Below are positions 1 through 8,917 of a stretch of 64,000 nucleotides of DNA, in pieces. Source of the stretch: Bacillota bacterium (lineage in GTDB: Bacteria > Bacillota > Clostridia > Christensenellales > Pumilibacteraceae); the NCBI GenBank assembly GCA_009780135.1, contig WRAP01000001.1:186001-250000 (forward strand). Direction: 5' to 3'. The notes below the pieces were generated by a model. The model made no database searches and was not told the DNA's origin. It worked only from the letters and a program-made list of their open reading frames with translations. A program made the position numbers and the translations under genes. Numbering within the stretch: the stretch's first letter is position 1; each line of letters opens with the position of its first letter.

Positions 1-10
1 TATCTGAAAG

Positions 11-39
11 TTGACGGCAAATAATATTTATGATAAAAT
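11..39 (+). promoter_or_regulatory. Promoter of mrnC, predicted leaderless
   Basis: The -35 is TTGACG at 11-16, followed by a 17-base spacer and the -10 TAAAAT at 34-39, with an extended-10 TG at 31-32. A transcription start seven bases past the -10 falls on the A of the ATG at 46, so the mRNA should have no 5' leader. No Shine-Dalgarno sequence precedes that ATG, which agrees with this reading. Confidence 0.6.
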
Positions 40-45
40 ATTATT

Positions 46-438
46 ATGAAATTCTTAAGCCAAGTAGATGCTAATCAAAAGGATATGGGGGTACTCGCTA
101 TAGTGGGTGATGCTGTATGGAGTTTGTTTGTTAGAGAGCGACTAGCTTTATCGCATGACTATAAAAGTGGTCAACTTTCTAAAGAAACAGTTAAGTTTGT
201 ATCAGCAAAAGCTCAGTGCGGAATTTTATATGCTTTAAATGAGATTTTAGAAGATAGCGAAAAAGCATTTGTAAAGCGGGCAAGAAATGCTAGTCACGGC
301 ACAAAAGCTAAAAACTCAACTATAGATGAATACAATAAAGCAACTGCTTTTGAAGCATTACTTGGTTATTTGCGTTTAACTGATAATCAGAATAGACTTA
401 ATGAAATTATGGAATTTGCTTTTGATAAAAGTAAGTAA
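46..438 (+). CDS. mrnC: Mini-ribonuclease 3 (Mini-III)
   Basis: This is a 130-residue RNase III catalytic domain without a double-stranded RNA-binding domain, the length and layout of Firmicutes Mini-III, which matures 23S rRNA ends. The first signature is GDAVW with Asp22, and the second is TAFEALLGY with Glu103, the two acidic positions of the family. The block around residues 51-57 (FVSAKAQ) and the RNA motif near 80-92 (RNASHG, KNSTID) also match the family. The family often follows cysS; the seven codons and TAA at 1-24 could be the end of such an upstream gene but are too short to identify. There is no ribosome binding site, and the promoter position implies a leaderless transcript. Confidence 0.93.
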   Translation: MKFLSQVDANQKDMGVLAIVGDAVWSLFVRERLALSHDYKSGQLSKETVKFVSAKAQCGILYALNEILEDSEKAFVKRARNASHGTKAKNSTIDEYNKATAFEALLGYLRLTDNQNRLNEIMEFAFDKSK

Positions 439-588
439 TGTTTTATTTTAATAATTGATAGTGTACTTAGTTTTTTATGCTATAAGAATTATTAATCTTA
501 CATACAAGCTTACTTGAACAAAAAAGATGAGCTTCGTAGGCAATCAAAATGCCGAAAGCAGTTTTTTATAATTTTATTAAAAAAGCGG

Positions 589-616
589 TTGACAGATTGA
601 ATATTTGGTATATAAT
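589..616 (+). promoter_or_regulatory. Promoter ahead of the Big2/MoxR locus
   Basis: TTGACA at 589-594 is a perfect -35, followed by 16 bases and a perfect -10 TATAAT at 611-616 (a second TATAAT overlaps at 616-621). It lies about 100 bases upstream of the first giant lipoprotein gene and is the strongest sigma-A-type promoter in this part of the window. It probably drives the first genes of the locus. Confidence 0.7.
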
Positions 617-713
617 ATAATGTATGCTTAGGCATGTGTGATAAATATATATACAATTTTTCGCACATTCCTACGATTATTTTTACATATTTATTATCAT
701 GCGGAGATATTCT

Positions 714-3700
714 ATGCGAAAAAAACTCTACAGAAAGGCAATAGCGATTTTTGGAATTGCTTTTGCAGTAATTATGGCAACGACGCTTTTTGTTGGATGC
801 CCTAGTGATAATGGCACTATAACCGAAGTGCCTTCTCCTTCTTCGCCAGCGGTTGTATTTACTATAGCTCCTACCTCTTTAGAGCTAGCTGTAAACGAAA
901 CGAGACCACTGCAACTAACAGTGCAAAATATCACAGGGCAACCTCAGTGGAGTTCTTCTGATACGGCAGTGGCTACTATTAGTCAAATGCCTAATAATCA
1001 GGTTTTGGTTAGAGGTGTAAGTGAAGGAGAAGCAACTATTACTGCTTCGCTTGGTTTGCATATGTCTTCAGCTGTGATTATAGTTACGCCGGATGATACA
1101 GTTTTTGAAGTATCGGTAGAGCATCTTTTGCTTTTTGTAGGCCAGGCTTTGCCCGGTCAAATAGAAGTTAACACAACACTTTCCCCGCTTTCATTTAGAA
1201 CCGATAATTCAAGTATTGCTACAGTTACACAATCTAATAATTTAGCTTTTGTTACGCCTGTAGCTCCTGGAACTACAAATATTATTATTACGGCAGGCGG
1301 TGTAGAAAGAGCGGTTTCGGTTGCTGTTTCTCAGCCTACAGTTTCTATAGACCAAGATTTTTTATTTTTAAGACCTAATGAAGAGTTTCAGTTAACAGGT
1401 GTATTTGAACCCGAAAATCAAACTGTAACATGGGCGGTTGCTAGTGGGCAAGGTGTAGTATCAGTAAACAATGCTGGTTTAGTTACAGCACTTGCATATG
1501 GAAATGCTATTGTTTCTGCTAATATTGGTGCAACTAGCGACAGCGTATCAATTATGGTTGCAGACGAATTTATTGCTATTGAGTTAACTCCAGGGAGTAT
1601 GGCATTAACTTTTGGAGAGCAAAGGGCATTTACTGCTTCTATGCGACTTTATAATGAAGAGCATCCGGACGGCGTAGCTATATTAGCGGAAGAGTTAGAA
1701 GTTGTTTGGTCTTCTGCAAATACAAGTATTGCTACAGTTAATCAGAATGGTTTAGTTACAGCTGCTGAGAACGCAGGCTCAACTATTGTAAGGGCAAGTG
1801 TTACTAGGGGTGAAAATATCTTTTTTGCCGAAGCTACCGTGAATGTAGAAGAAGGCGATTTTATATTAGTAAGCACAGCAGATGAATTAATGGTTGCGAT
1901 GGGCGGACCTATAACAGGAAGGTATCATACCGACTCACCTAATCCGTTTGTTAATGTAAGCCTTGCTAACGATATTGATATGGGTGGTGTTAATATTAGT
2001 ACTCTTGCTCCTATTGCGTCTCCAGCATTTTGGTTTGGATGGGAAATGCCTTTTATGGGCACTTTAGAGGGTAACGGCTTTACAATTTATAACTTTACAG
2101 CACGAGAACTTATGCGTGGTTTAGGGGTTACCGGTGTAATTAGAAATATTACAATAGAAATGACATCGACTGCTGGCGGTACATATAACGCTTTTGGAGG
2201 TGCTGGCATATCTCCTCCTTTTGGTGGCACGATAGAAAACAGTGTTTTTGATATAACTTATACAACATCTACAGCATCTAGGGCAGCGGTAGCCACAGTT
2301 GGTGCTCCTATGGCAAGAATTACGGATTCGATTTTTATTATGCGTGGATCGGCACCTACCTTTAATACAACAGGTAACGCTTTATTTACCGGTTCAGTTG
2401 GCGGCGTGTTCGAAAATGTGTTTGTAGCTTCAGCGGGTCGTCCAACTAATGAATTAGAAGGTGTAACTGTAATCGGCTTAAATGAACTTACAAATGTCTC
2501 TATTTTTGAAAATAGACTAAATCCGGGAGCTTGGCATCTGATAGATGGCTTTATGCCTAGATTGCGTAATGCTTACGACCATTTTGTTACAACAACGATT
2601 GCTCCGCCAGTTAATGACGGTATGGAATTAGGGGATATAATACAGCTATCAGCTGTTACATCTGAGCCTGCTAATCGCCAAAATCCTATTGTTTGGATTT
2701 CTAGCGACCCAACTAGGGCAATTGTTGATGCTTTAGGGCGGGTAAGAGCATCGCTTGATAACCATGGTACAGTTACGATTTCCGCTAGAAGTATTCGTGG
2801 AATTTTAGTTGATACAATAGATATTGAAATATTGCCACGAGTTGTTGTAGAAGCAGTTCCTATATTAGAGCCAAATAGTACATATACCATAAGTTTAAGA
2901 TATCCACGAGGATATATTCGCTTTATATCCGATAATCCTAATATTGTATCGGTAGACGAATATACAGGTGAACTTACTGCTAATATGCCGGATGCGGTTA
3001 CTACAATATTTGTTACATCTACTCTAAATCCTAATTTTGTTGTAAATGTAAATGTACGAGTAGCCGAAACTATTGTACTAAGTGTTCCTCAAAACGAGTT
3101 ATCTATAAGACCAAGCACTAGCATCACGCTAGCTCCGTCTATAAATCGTGGTAATTTAGTATTTACTATTATCGAAGGTGCTGCTTTAGCTACTATGACG
3201 ACCACTGATATAAGTGCTACGGTTGCTATAAATGCAGGGGCAATCGGGCAAGTTGTTGTGCGTGTGCAAAGTGCTATCAATTTGGATATTTATGAGTATA
3301 TTACACTTAATATAGATGCGGTTGCTCCTATAGCGTTATATCTTAGTCATAGTGAGGCTACCTTAGACTATATTGATGTGTTAGTACTTGGTGTTACAGT
3401 TGTAAACAGTACCGAGACTGTAACTTTTATTAGTACCGATACTTCGGTAGCTACTGTAGATGCTAATGGTGTTATTGTTGCTGTTGGCACAGGTACAACT
3501 ACAATAACCGTAACTCTTATAGACGGCACAACTACCCTAACTAGAACTGTTGCAATCACGGTAGAGTTATTGCCTGTAGAGGTTGTAATTTTAGATGGCG
3601 ACTTTATGTTTAGAATAGGGCAAGTGCGTACTCCTGATATTCGAGTTAACCGAGGCGATTGGATTTGGGAATCGTATGATCCCGAAATCGCTATTGTAGA

Positions 3701-6455
3701 CAATACGGGTAGGATTACTGCAGTTGCCGGTGGTTTAGTGAGGATTTATTTAAGGTCGGCACATGCTCCGGATACTTATTTCTACTTTATTTATGTAACG
3801 GCACTTTATGTAACGGTTACTAATTTAGATGCATCGGAATTGGTAGACGGATTAAGAGAAAGAACTAATTTTGCTTTAATTTATAGAGTTTATCCATACG
3901 ATGCTGAACTAATTTGGACTTCTTCTAATTCCGATATTGTTGCAGTAGTAAACGGTACGCTTTTTGCCCGTGTGCCAGGTACGGTAATTATTACAGTGCG
4001 ACTGGCAATGGATGCGTTAGTGTATTTTTACTTTGAACTAACTGCTGTTTATAATCCAGATGTACTTAGTTTTACTACAGGGCAAGTAAGTAATGTATTT
4101 GTAGATAGCGGTGCAGGAGATTGGGTAGCATTTTCGCAAATGGGTGCAGGTTTATTTGGTAACTTCTTCGGTACTCTTAGATATAATGCTACCGGAACTG
4201 CTGTTATTGGAGGGCATTTCGGTAGAGCTGTTAATCCAACTTTGGATCAATTCGTTGTAGACCATGTTATAGTTAGATTTTATAGCCGTCCGTTTATTCT
4301 AGGCGATTTAGCCTTTGGCGAATCTCAACTTGTAAACACACAAAGATTCTATTGGATTTGGAATCGTTATCCAAACGGTAATATCCGTAGACACGGCGAA
4401 GGCACAAGTGATGCTGACGAAAGAGGAATTGGTTGGTTGATACGCATACCGTATCCGGCTACACTTTCATATACTTTAAATACAGACGGACTTGGTACAA
4501 TAAGCCATAACGGTGTATTGATTTATGGTGGTGTAAACGGATTACGCTTTGATAATGCTGCTCAAGCCGGAGCATTTATGACAGGCGACGGAGGCTTTAA
4601 TATGGCAGGGGCTACTTTAGCTAGCTCTCCACTACAATATAATCTTCGCTACATTACAGGTCAGCTAATTTCTAGACCGGATGCCAATGTAAGAAATGGT
4701 CCGGAGGGTCCTCTATTCCGCCGTACAGCATCTATGAATTTCGGTGGAGCAATTCATCCGTTTATTGCAAACGAAAATACCCTTATATCAAATGCTAACG
4801 CAATAGCGGGCGATTTAGCTAATATAGGATATAATAACCAATCGTTAGATATTATCTTAGCCGCTGAGGCTTCGGCTACAGTTGTTATTGGTAATAATCA
4901 TGCGATTATTGTACCACGAAATCAGGAACTAATAGAAAGAATAGAGGCTGCTCGAGCGTTATTTAATCAATTAGAATTGAATGTGGTAAGTGAGTTTGTA
5001 GCTTCAGTTAATGCTCTTCCTCTCGCGACAGCATTTGCTACTATGGCACAACAGCAGGTTAGAGAATATCTAAATATAGTTAGTGAAATGCGTAGGGTAT
5101 TCGATACTACAGAAGAAGTGGTGCTAGCAAGAACTCGTGATAGAATTTTATCGGGTGCATTAGCTAATGGTTTAGACGCTAGAGAAAGACTAGAAGAAAT
5201 TTGGGATGCTATAAATGCTATTCTTCCTGCTAACGAAATAGCATTTATTACAGCTGTTGAAGCAATTTCGGGTGCGATTACATTTGAATGGCCTGGCTTT
5301 GGTGCCGGCGGTGCTATAAACGATAGCTGGCATTTGATTCAAGTGGCATTAGATGCTTATGTCGCAATCGGCACACCAACTGCAAGCATAGCTAGCGAGG
5401 TAGAAGATGCTAACTATATGCTACAAGGTGTAAGAACGGGTGTAGGACTTGGCGGCTTTGTTGGTGAATATCTAAGATTGCATGAAGCTAGAAGAACCGT
5501 AGCTAATAGATTAGCACTTCCGCCAACTCGTAATGGTGCACCGACAGGTGGCGGAGCACATACTCATAGCGGTAGCGTGTTGTTTCATCCTTCAGCTTAT
5601 GTTGGAGGAGGAAATTGGGAGGCTATGCGTGGAGATGTTACAGGCAATCTACTTACAAATATGGCTCTAACCGGAGGTGCTTTAACTCCATTTAATTTAG
5701 CACAAGGTCATGGGGATTGGTCAGATAGAGCTAACCATATTAAAGGTGTTCAAATATTTATCTTCCCTGAAAATCACAGAAGTACTGTTACTGGGTCTGC
5801 TAGATGGGTTCTTCATAACGATCTTAATCTAGATGGAACACCAGTAGGACATTTAGGATATTTTTGGGTAGTTTCAGGGCTTAAATACGGTTGGACAGAT
5901 AATCTATATGCTGTAAATAGTGACTTCTTTACTAATCCTAATTATCCTGTTGTAGGTGGCTTAGCTGGTTATCCTATGGATAGAAGGCACTCTTTAGGTG
6001 GAGGACACGGTAATGCTCATGGAACATGGGGCACGGCAATAAACTTCCGTCGTATTTTCACTCATGCAATGTTAAATCATTTTGACGGAAATGAGGCTTA
6101 TGCAAGAGCTTTCTTCCCTGGTGTTATTGGTAGAACAGGTGCTGGTTTTGCTACTGAAATTGGATTTTTAGCAGATTCAGGTCATTTTAGAACTGCTGGT
6201 CGCTTTATAGCGGCAGATGTTGTTACTCCAATTAGAGATGAGAATAATAATATTATCCGTTACGAATTCTTCGCTACTCGCTTTGTAGATAGTTTAGTAT
6301 CAGGATTGTCTTTTAGTGACGATGTACAGTTAGGTGTTCTTAGTGCGTTTAGAGGTTATCACGAAGCTGGAACGCTAGTAGAAGGAAATGCAAATAGAAC
6401 AACAGCATTAACTAGAAATATGGGTAGAATTGCAAGAATTCAGTGGCTAGCGTAA
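714..6455 (+). CDS. Giant Big2 (Ig-like) surface lipoprotein A
   Basis: This is a 1,913-residue predicted extracellular lipoprotein. The start at 714 is preferred over the ATG at 699 because GGAG lies at 703-706. A signal peptide ends in the lipobox FVGC, with Cys29 as the lipid anchor. Four bacterial Ig-like (Big2) repeats fill about residues 43-380, recognisable by the recurring Ser-Ser-x-Ser-Ile-Ala-Thr-Val core. A glycine-rich beta-helix-like module follows (about 384-620), then about six further Big2 repeats to roughly 1115. The C-terminal 800 residues match nothing I recognise and contain long helical stretches around 1430-1520. There is no LPXTG or other sortase signal. It is a paralogue of the lipoprotein at 12839-18046. 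The role is inferred to be adhesion or surface layer structure; no catalytic domain is visible. Confidence 0.85.
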   Translation: MRKKLYRKAIAIFGIAFAVIMATTLFVGCPSDNGTITEVPSPSSPAVVFTIAPTSLELAVNETRPLQLTVQNITGQPQWSSSDTAVATISQMPNNQVLVRGVSEGEATITASLGLHMSSAVIIVTPDDTVFEVSVEHLLLFVGQALPGQIEVNTTLSPLSFRTDNSSIATVTQSNNLAFVTPVAPGTTNIIITAGGVERAVSVAVSQPTVSIDQDFLFLRPNEEFQLTGVFEPENQTVTWAVASGQGVVSVNNAGLVTALAYGNAIVSANIGATSDSVSIMVADEFIAIELTPGSMALTFGEQRAFTASMRLYNEEHPDGVAILAEELEVVWSSANTSIATVNQNGLVTAAENAGSTIVRASVTRGENIFFAEATVNVEEGDFILVSTADELMVAMGGPITGRYHTDSPNPFVNVSLANDIDMGGVNISTLAPIASPAFWFGWEMPFMGTLEGNGFTIYNFTARELMRGLGVTGVIRNITIEMTSTAGGTYNAFGGAGISPPFGGTIENSVFDITYTTSTASRAAVATVGAPMARITDSIFIMRGSAPTFNTTGNALFTGSVGGVFENVFVASAGRPTNELEGVTVIGLNELTNVSIFENRLNPGAWHLIDGFMPRLRNAYDHFVTTTIAPPVNDGMELGDIIQLSAVTSEPANRQNPIVWISSDPTRAIVDALGRVRASLDNHGTVTISARSIRGILVDTIDIEILPRVVVEAVPILEPNSTYTISLRYPRGYIRFISDNPNIVSVDEYTGELTANMPDAVTTIFVTSTLNPNFVVNVNVRVAETIVLSVPQNELSIRPSTSITLAPSINRGNLVFTIIEGAALATMTTTDISATVAINAGAIGQVVVRVQSAINLDIYEYITLNIDAVAPIALYLSHSEATLDYIDVLVLGVTVVNSTETVTFISTDTSVATVDANGVIVAVGTGTTTITVTLIDGTTTLTRTVAITVELLPVEVVILDGDFMFRIGQVRTPDIRVNRGDWIWESYDPEIAIVDNTGRITAVAGGLVRIYLRSAHAPDTYFYFIYVTALYVTVTNLDASELVDGLRERTNFALIYRVYPYDAELIWTSSNSDIVAVVNGTLFARVPGTVIITVRLAMDALVYFYFELTAVYNPDVLSFTTGQVSNVFVDSGAGDWVAFSQMGAGLFGNFFGTLRYNATGTAVIGGHFGRAVNPTLDQFVVDHVIVRFYSRPFILGDLAFGESQLVNTQRFYWIWNRYPNGNIRRHGEGTSDADERGIGWLIRIPYPATLSYTLNTDGLGTISHNGVLIYGGVNGLRFDNAAQAGAFMTGDGGFNMAGATLASSPLQYNLRYITGQLISRPDANVRNGPEGPLFRRTASMNFGGAIHPFIANENTLISNANAIAGDLANIGYNNQSLDIILAAEASATVVIGNNHAIIVPRNQELIERIEAARALFNQLELNVVSEFVASVNALPLATAFATMAQQQVREYLNIVSEMRRVFDTTEEVVLARTRDRILSGALANGLDARERLEEIWDAINAILPANEIAFITAVEAISGAITFEWPGFGAGGAINDSWHLIQVALDAYVAIGTPTASIASEVEDANYMLQGVRTGVGLGGFVGEYLRLHEARRTVANRLALPPTRNGAPTGGGAHTHSGSVLFHPSAYVGGGNWEAMRGDVTGNLLTNMALTGGALTPFNLAQGHGDWSDRANHIKGVQIFIFPENHRSTVTGSARWVLHNDLNLDGTPVGHLGYFWVVSGLKYGWTDNLYAVNSDFFTNPNYPVVGGLAGYPMDRRHSLGGGHGNAHGTWGTAINFRRIFTHAMLNHFDGNEAYARAFFPGVIGRTGAGFATEIGFLADSGHFRTAGRFIAADVVTPIRDENNNIIRYEFFATRFVDSLVSGLSFSDDVQLGVLSAFRGYHEAGTLVEGNANRTTALTRNMGRIARIQWLA

Positions 6456-6482
6456 ACCTTTTAACTACAAGCTACAAATGAC

Positions 6483-6535
6483 AAACTACAAATTAAGGAT
6501 ATATGGTGTTTAAATCAACCATTTGTAGTTTTTAG
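6483..6535 (+). terminator. Possible terminator after lipoprotein A
   Basis: AAACTACAAAT at 6483-6493 is perfectly complementary to ATTTGTAGTTT at 6521-6531, with a 27-base loop and a T-rich 3' side. The stem is AT-rich, so termination would be partial at best. The same CTACAA word occurs three times in the preceding 20 bases. Confidence 0.35.
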
Positions 6536-6567
6536 TTGCAGGATAGGAGATAAACATAAATAAAATA

Positions 6568-8853
6568 ATGAATATAAAAAAACTAAAACTTAAAAAACTT
6601 ATAGCGGTTCTTTCGATGGTTTTGCTACTGGCTGTTATTGCTTGTACACCAACATCTCTGCCAAATGGTCCAATTGATTCAAACGGTCCACCTAGTACTG
6701 AACCAATAATTTTTGGCATATTTTTTATAGGAGTTGATAATCCTATCGAACCAATTAGAGGGCAAGAGGGAATTACGCTCCATGCACCCATTCCACCCAC
6801 TAGAGATGGTTTCCGCTTTGATGGATGGTTTGAAGACGATGTTCTTTTTGATTTTGACGAAATGCCCGCTAGAGATGTTATATTAGAAGCTCGCTTTTCT
6901 CAAATATTTACAATAACATTCAGCACAGGTGTAGAGGACTTAGAGGTAGAATCGCTTTTAGTAGCAAACGGAGATACTATTTCAGAAAACCAGTTACCCA
7001 CACCAATCAGGTCGCTTTATATTTTTGATGGCTGGCTACTAGGTGGTGCTACATACACAGGTGGTATTGTGCGTGGCAATATAAACCTTATTGCACGCTG
7101 GCGTCGTGGAATTTCTATTGCATTTGATACACTGGTAGAAGGACTTTATGTACAGCCTATTACAGCCGAACCAGGCAGTAGAATTTTTCCACCTACACCT
7201 CCAATTCGTCCTGGTTATGGCTTTGGCAGATGGGAGAGGTTTATAAATAACGCATGGCAAAATTTTAATTTTACTACAATGCCTAATCAAACCATAGAAC
7301 TGCGTGCTAGATGGGAGCGTCATAGCACCTTGCCAGCAGTTTTTATCGATATAGTAAGTCATACGCAATCTAATCCTAACGGTGGTCTGCCTAGTGCAAC
7401 AGGTTCTGCACCTATGGTAGCACCTGGGGTTACAATTCCTATCACTAGTGTTCAAAATCCTAACTTTAATTTTGGTAATAGTTCGTGGATACGCTCGTAT
7501 ATCCGTGTAGAAAATGCAGGAGAATATAATTTAGCAAGAACTGAGTTTGATCTTAGAGGCAGAGGTAGCGGTAGTTGGACGGAGTTTAAAAAAGGTTATC
7601 GAATTAGATTTGATAATCCGGTTTCTAATCACCAATCAATGTTAGGTATGCCAACTAACCGCAATTGGGTTTTGGTAAGTGGAGCTAACTTTAATGATCG
7701 TACGATGGTAGGTAATCATACTGCCTACACAATGGCTAGAGAGATTTTTGACGGAATGTATTATTCACCTCGCTCAAGAATGGTAGATGTATTCTTTAAC
7801 GGAGTGTATCATGGTGTTTATATGCTTACCGAGCAAGCTCGTGCCGTTCCCGACCGTGTGCCGATTGTAGCACATTTAGATGCTCAGCGATTAGCAGGTT
7901 TGCAAGCAGATAATTTTTACGCCTATAAATATTCGGCTTTTTTCTTAGAGTATTGTGTTAGAGCGAATGGTTCTAATATGCCCGGAGGGGCTCGTGCACC
8001 AAGTCCCGAGGATTATGAGTGGTTTGGTGGCAGTAGTAGTACAGCACCTTTGGAAGTTGTACCATCAGCACAAAGAGTAGTAAGCCACTTTGGTCGCTAT
8101 CGTCATGGGTTTAATATTATATCGCCTGATGCTAGTAACCGTAGCGAAACAGGTAGAAATTTTAGACCAGCTGTTTGGGAGGCTCAAAGGCAATATATTC
8201 GCTATCATATATCTAATCTATCGGTAGCAATATTCAGTGGTAATTGGGAAGAATTTAGTCGTTTAGCCTATGTGCCTAGTTTTGTAGATATGTATATTCT
8301 GCACGAACTATTCAAAAATACTGATACAGGTTGGAGCTCATTGTTTATGTATCGTACAGCAGGTCCTAACGGAAGAATACATATGGGACCTCCTTGGGAT
8401 TTTGATGCAACATTAGGTAGAAATCGTACATATAATAGTGGAGACTCACATTATAATGGATTATATGTTGCTGACAGTCGCCGAGCAAGTGCTAGCCCCG
8501 CCGCTACATTTAGCGAAAAGTTTTATGTTTTAGCTCGCCATACGCCACAATTTATGGCACTTGTAAACCAACGCTGGCAAGAAATTAGTTCCGATGTGCA
8601 AGTATTTGTAAACCGCCACCTTAGCGATGCATTTATAACAGAACACCGCCTAGCATTTGGTAGAGATTTATTTCATTGGGGTGCGCATGGTCCGTCGCTT
8701 GAGTTGGGTATTCGTACCGCAGGCATTAGACCAGGCTTTAGCGGTTACGCAAGCATAGAAGTGGGGGCAACTCATTGGGAAGGTTATGTAAGAAGTACTC
8801 GTACTTGGTTAATAAATAGAATTGGTTGGCTTAATAATTTTTGGCGAGTTTAG
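6568..8853 (+). CDS. CotH-family kinase-like lipoprotein with Listeria-Bacteroides repeats
   Basis: This 761-residue secreted lipoprotein has lipobox VIAC with Cys26. Residues about 50-255 hold three Listeria-Bacteroides (Flg_new/InlB-type) repeats, each ending in an F-x-GW motif such as FDGWF near 80. Residues about 300-650 form a CotH domain: an early RGRGSGSW segment, the RSRMVDVFFNGVYHGVYML block, and the acidic motif PWDFDATLG near 608-616 that corresponds to the metal-binding Asp-x-Asp of CotH. Spore-coat CotH is an atypical protein kinase; whether this extracellular form has ATP or another donor available is unknown. A purine-rich site (AGGAG near 6545) lies rather far upstream of the start, so the start is less certain. 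It sits between the giant lipoprotein and the repeat-bearing membrane protein. Confidence 0.85.
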   Translation: MNIKKLKLKKLIAVLSMVLLLAVIACTPTSLPNGPIDSNGPPSTEPIIFGIFFIGVDNPIEPIRGQEGITLHAPIPPTRDGFRFDGWFEDDVLFDFDEMPARDVILEARFSQIFTITFSTGVEDLEVESLLVANGDTISENQLPTPIRSLYIFDGWLLGGATYTGGIVRGNINLIARWRRGISIAFDTLVEGLYVQPITAEPGSRIFPPTPPIRPGYGFGRWERFINNAWQNFNFTTMPNQTIELRARWERHSTLPAVFIDIVSHTQSNPNGGLPSATGSAPMVAPGVTIPITSVQNPNFNFGNSSWIRSYIRVENAGEYNLARTEFDLRGRGSGSWTEFKKGYRIRFDNPVSNHQSMLGMPTNRNWVLVSGANFNDRTMVGNHTAYTMAREIFDGMYYSPRSRMVDVFFNGVYHGVYMLTEQARAVPDRVPIVAHLDAQRLAGLQADNFYAYKYSAFFLEYCVRANGSNMPGGARAPSPEDYEWFGGSSSTAPLEVVPSAQRVVSHFGRYRHGFNIISPDASNRSETGRNFRPAVWEAQRQYIRYHISNLSVAIFSGNWEEFSRLAYVPSFVDMYILHELFKNTDTGWSSLFMYRTAGPNGRIHMGPPWDFDATLGRNRTYNSGDSHYNGLYVADSRRASASPAATFSEKFYVLARHTPQFMALVNQRWQEISSDVQVFVNRHLSDAFITEHRLAFGRDLFHWGAHGPSLELGIRTAGIRPGFSGYASIEVGATHWEGYVRSTRTWLINRIGWLNNFWRV

Positions 8854-8917
8854 AATAAAGAAAAAATGAAAAAATTTGTAATGGTGTCTTTTGGCACAAA
8901 GGAGATATATAAAAAAT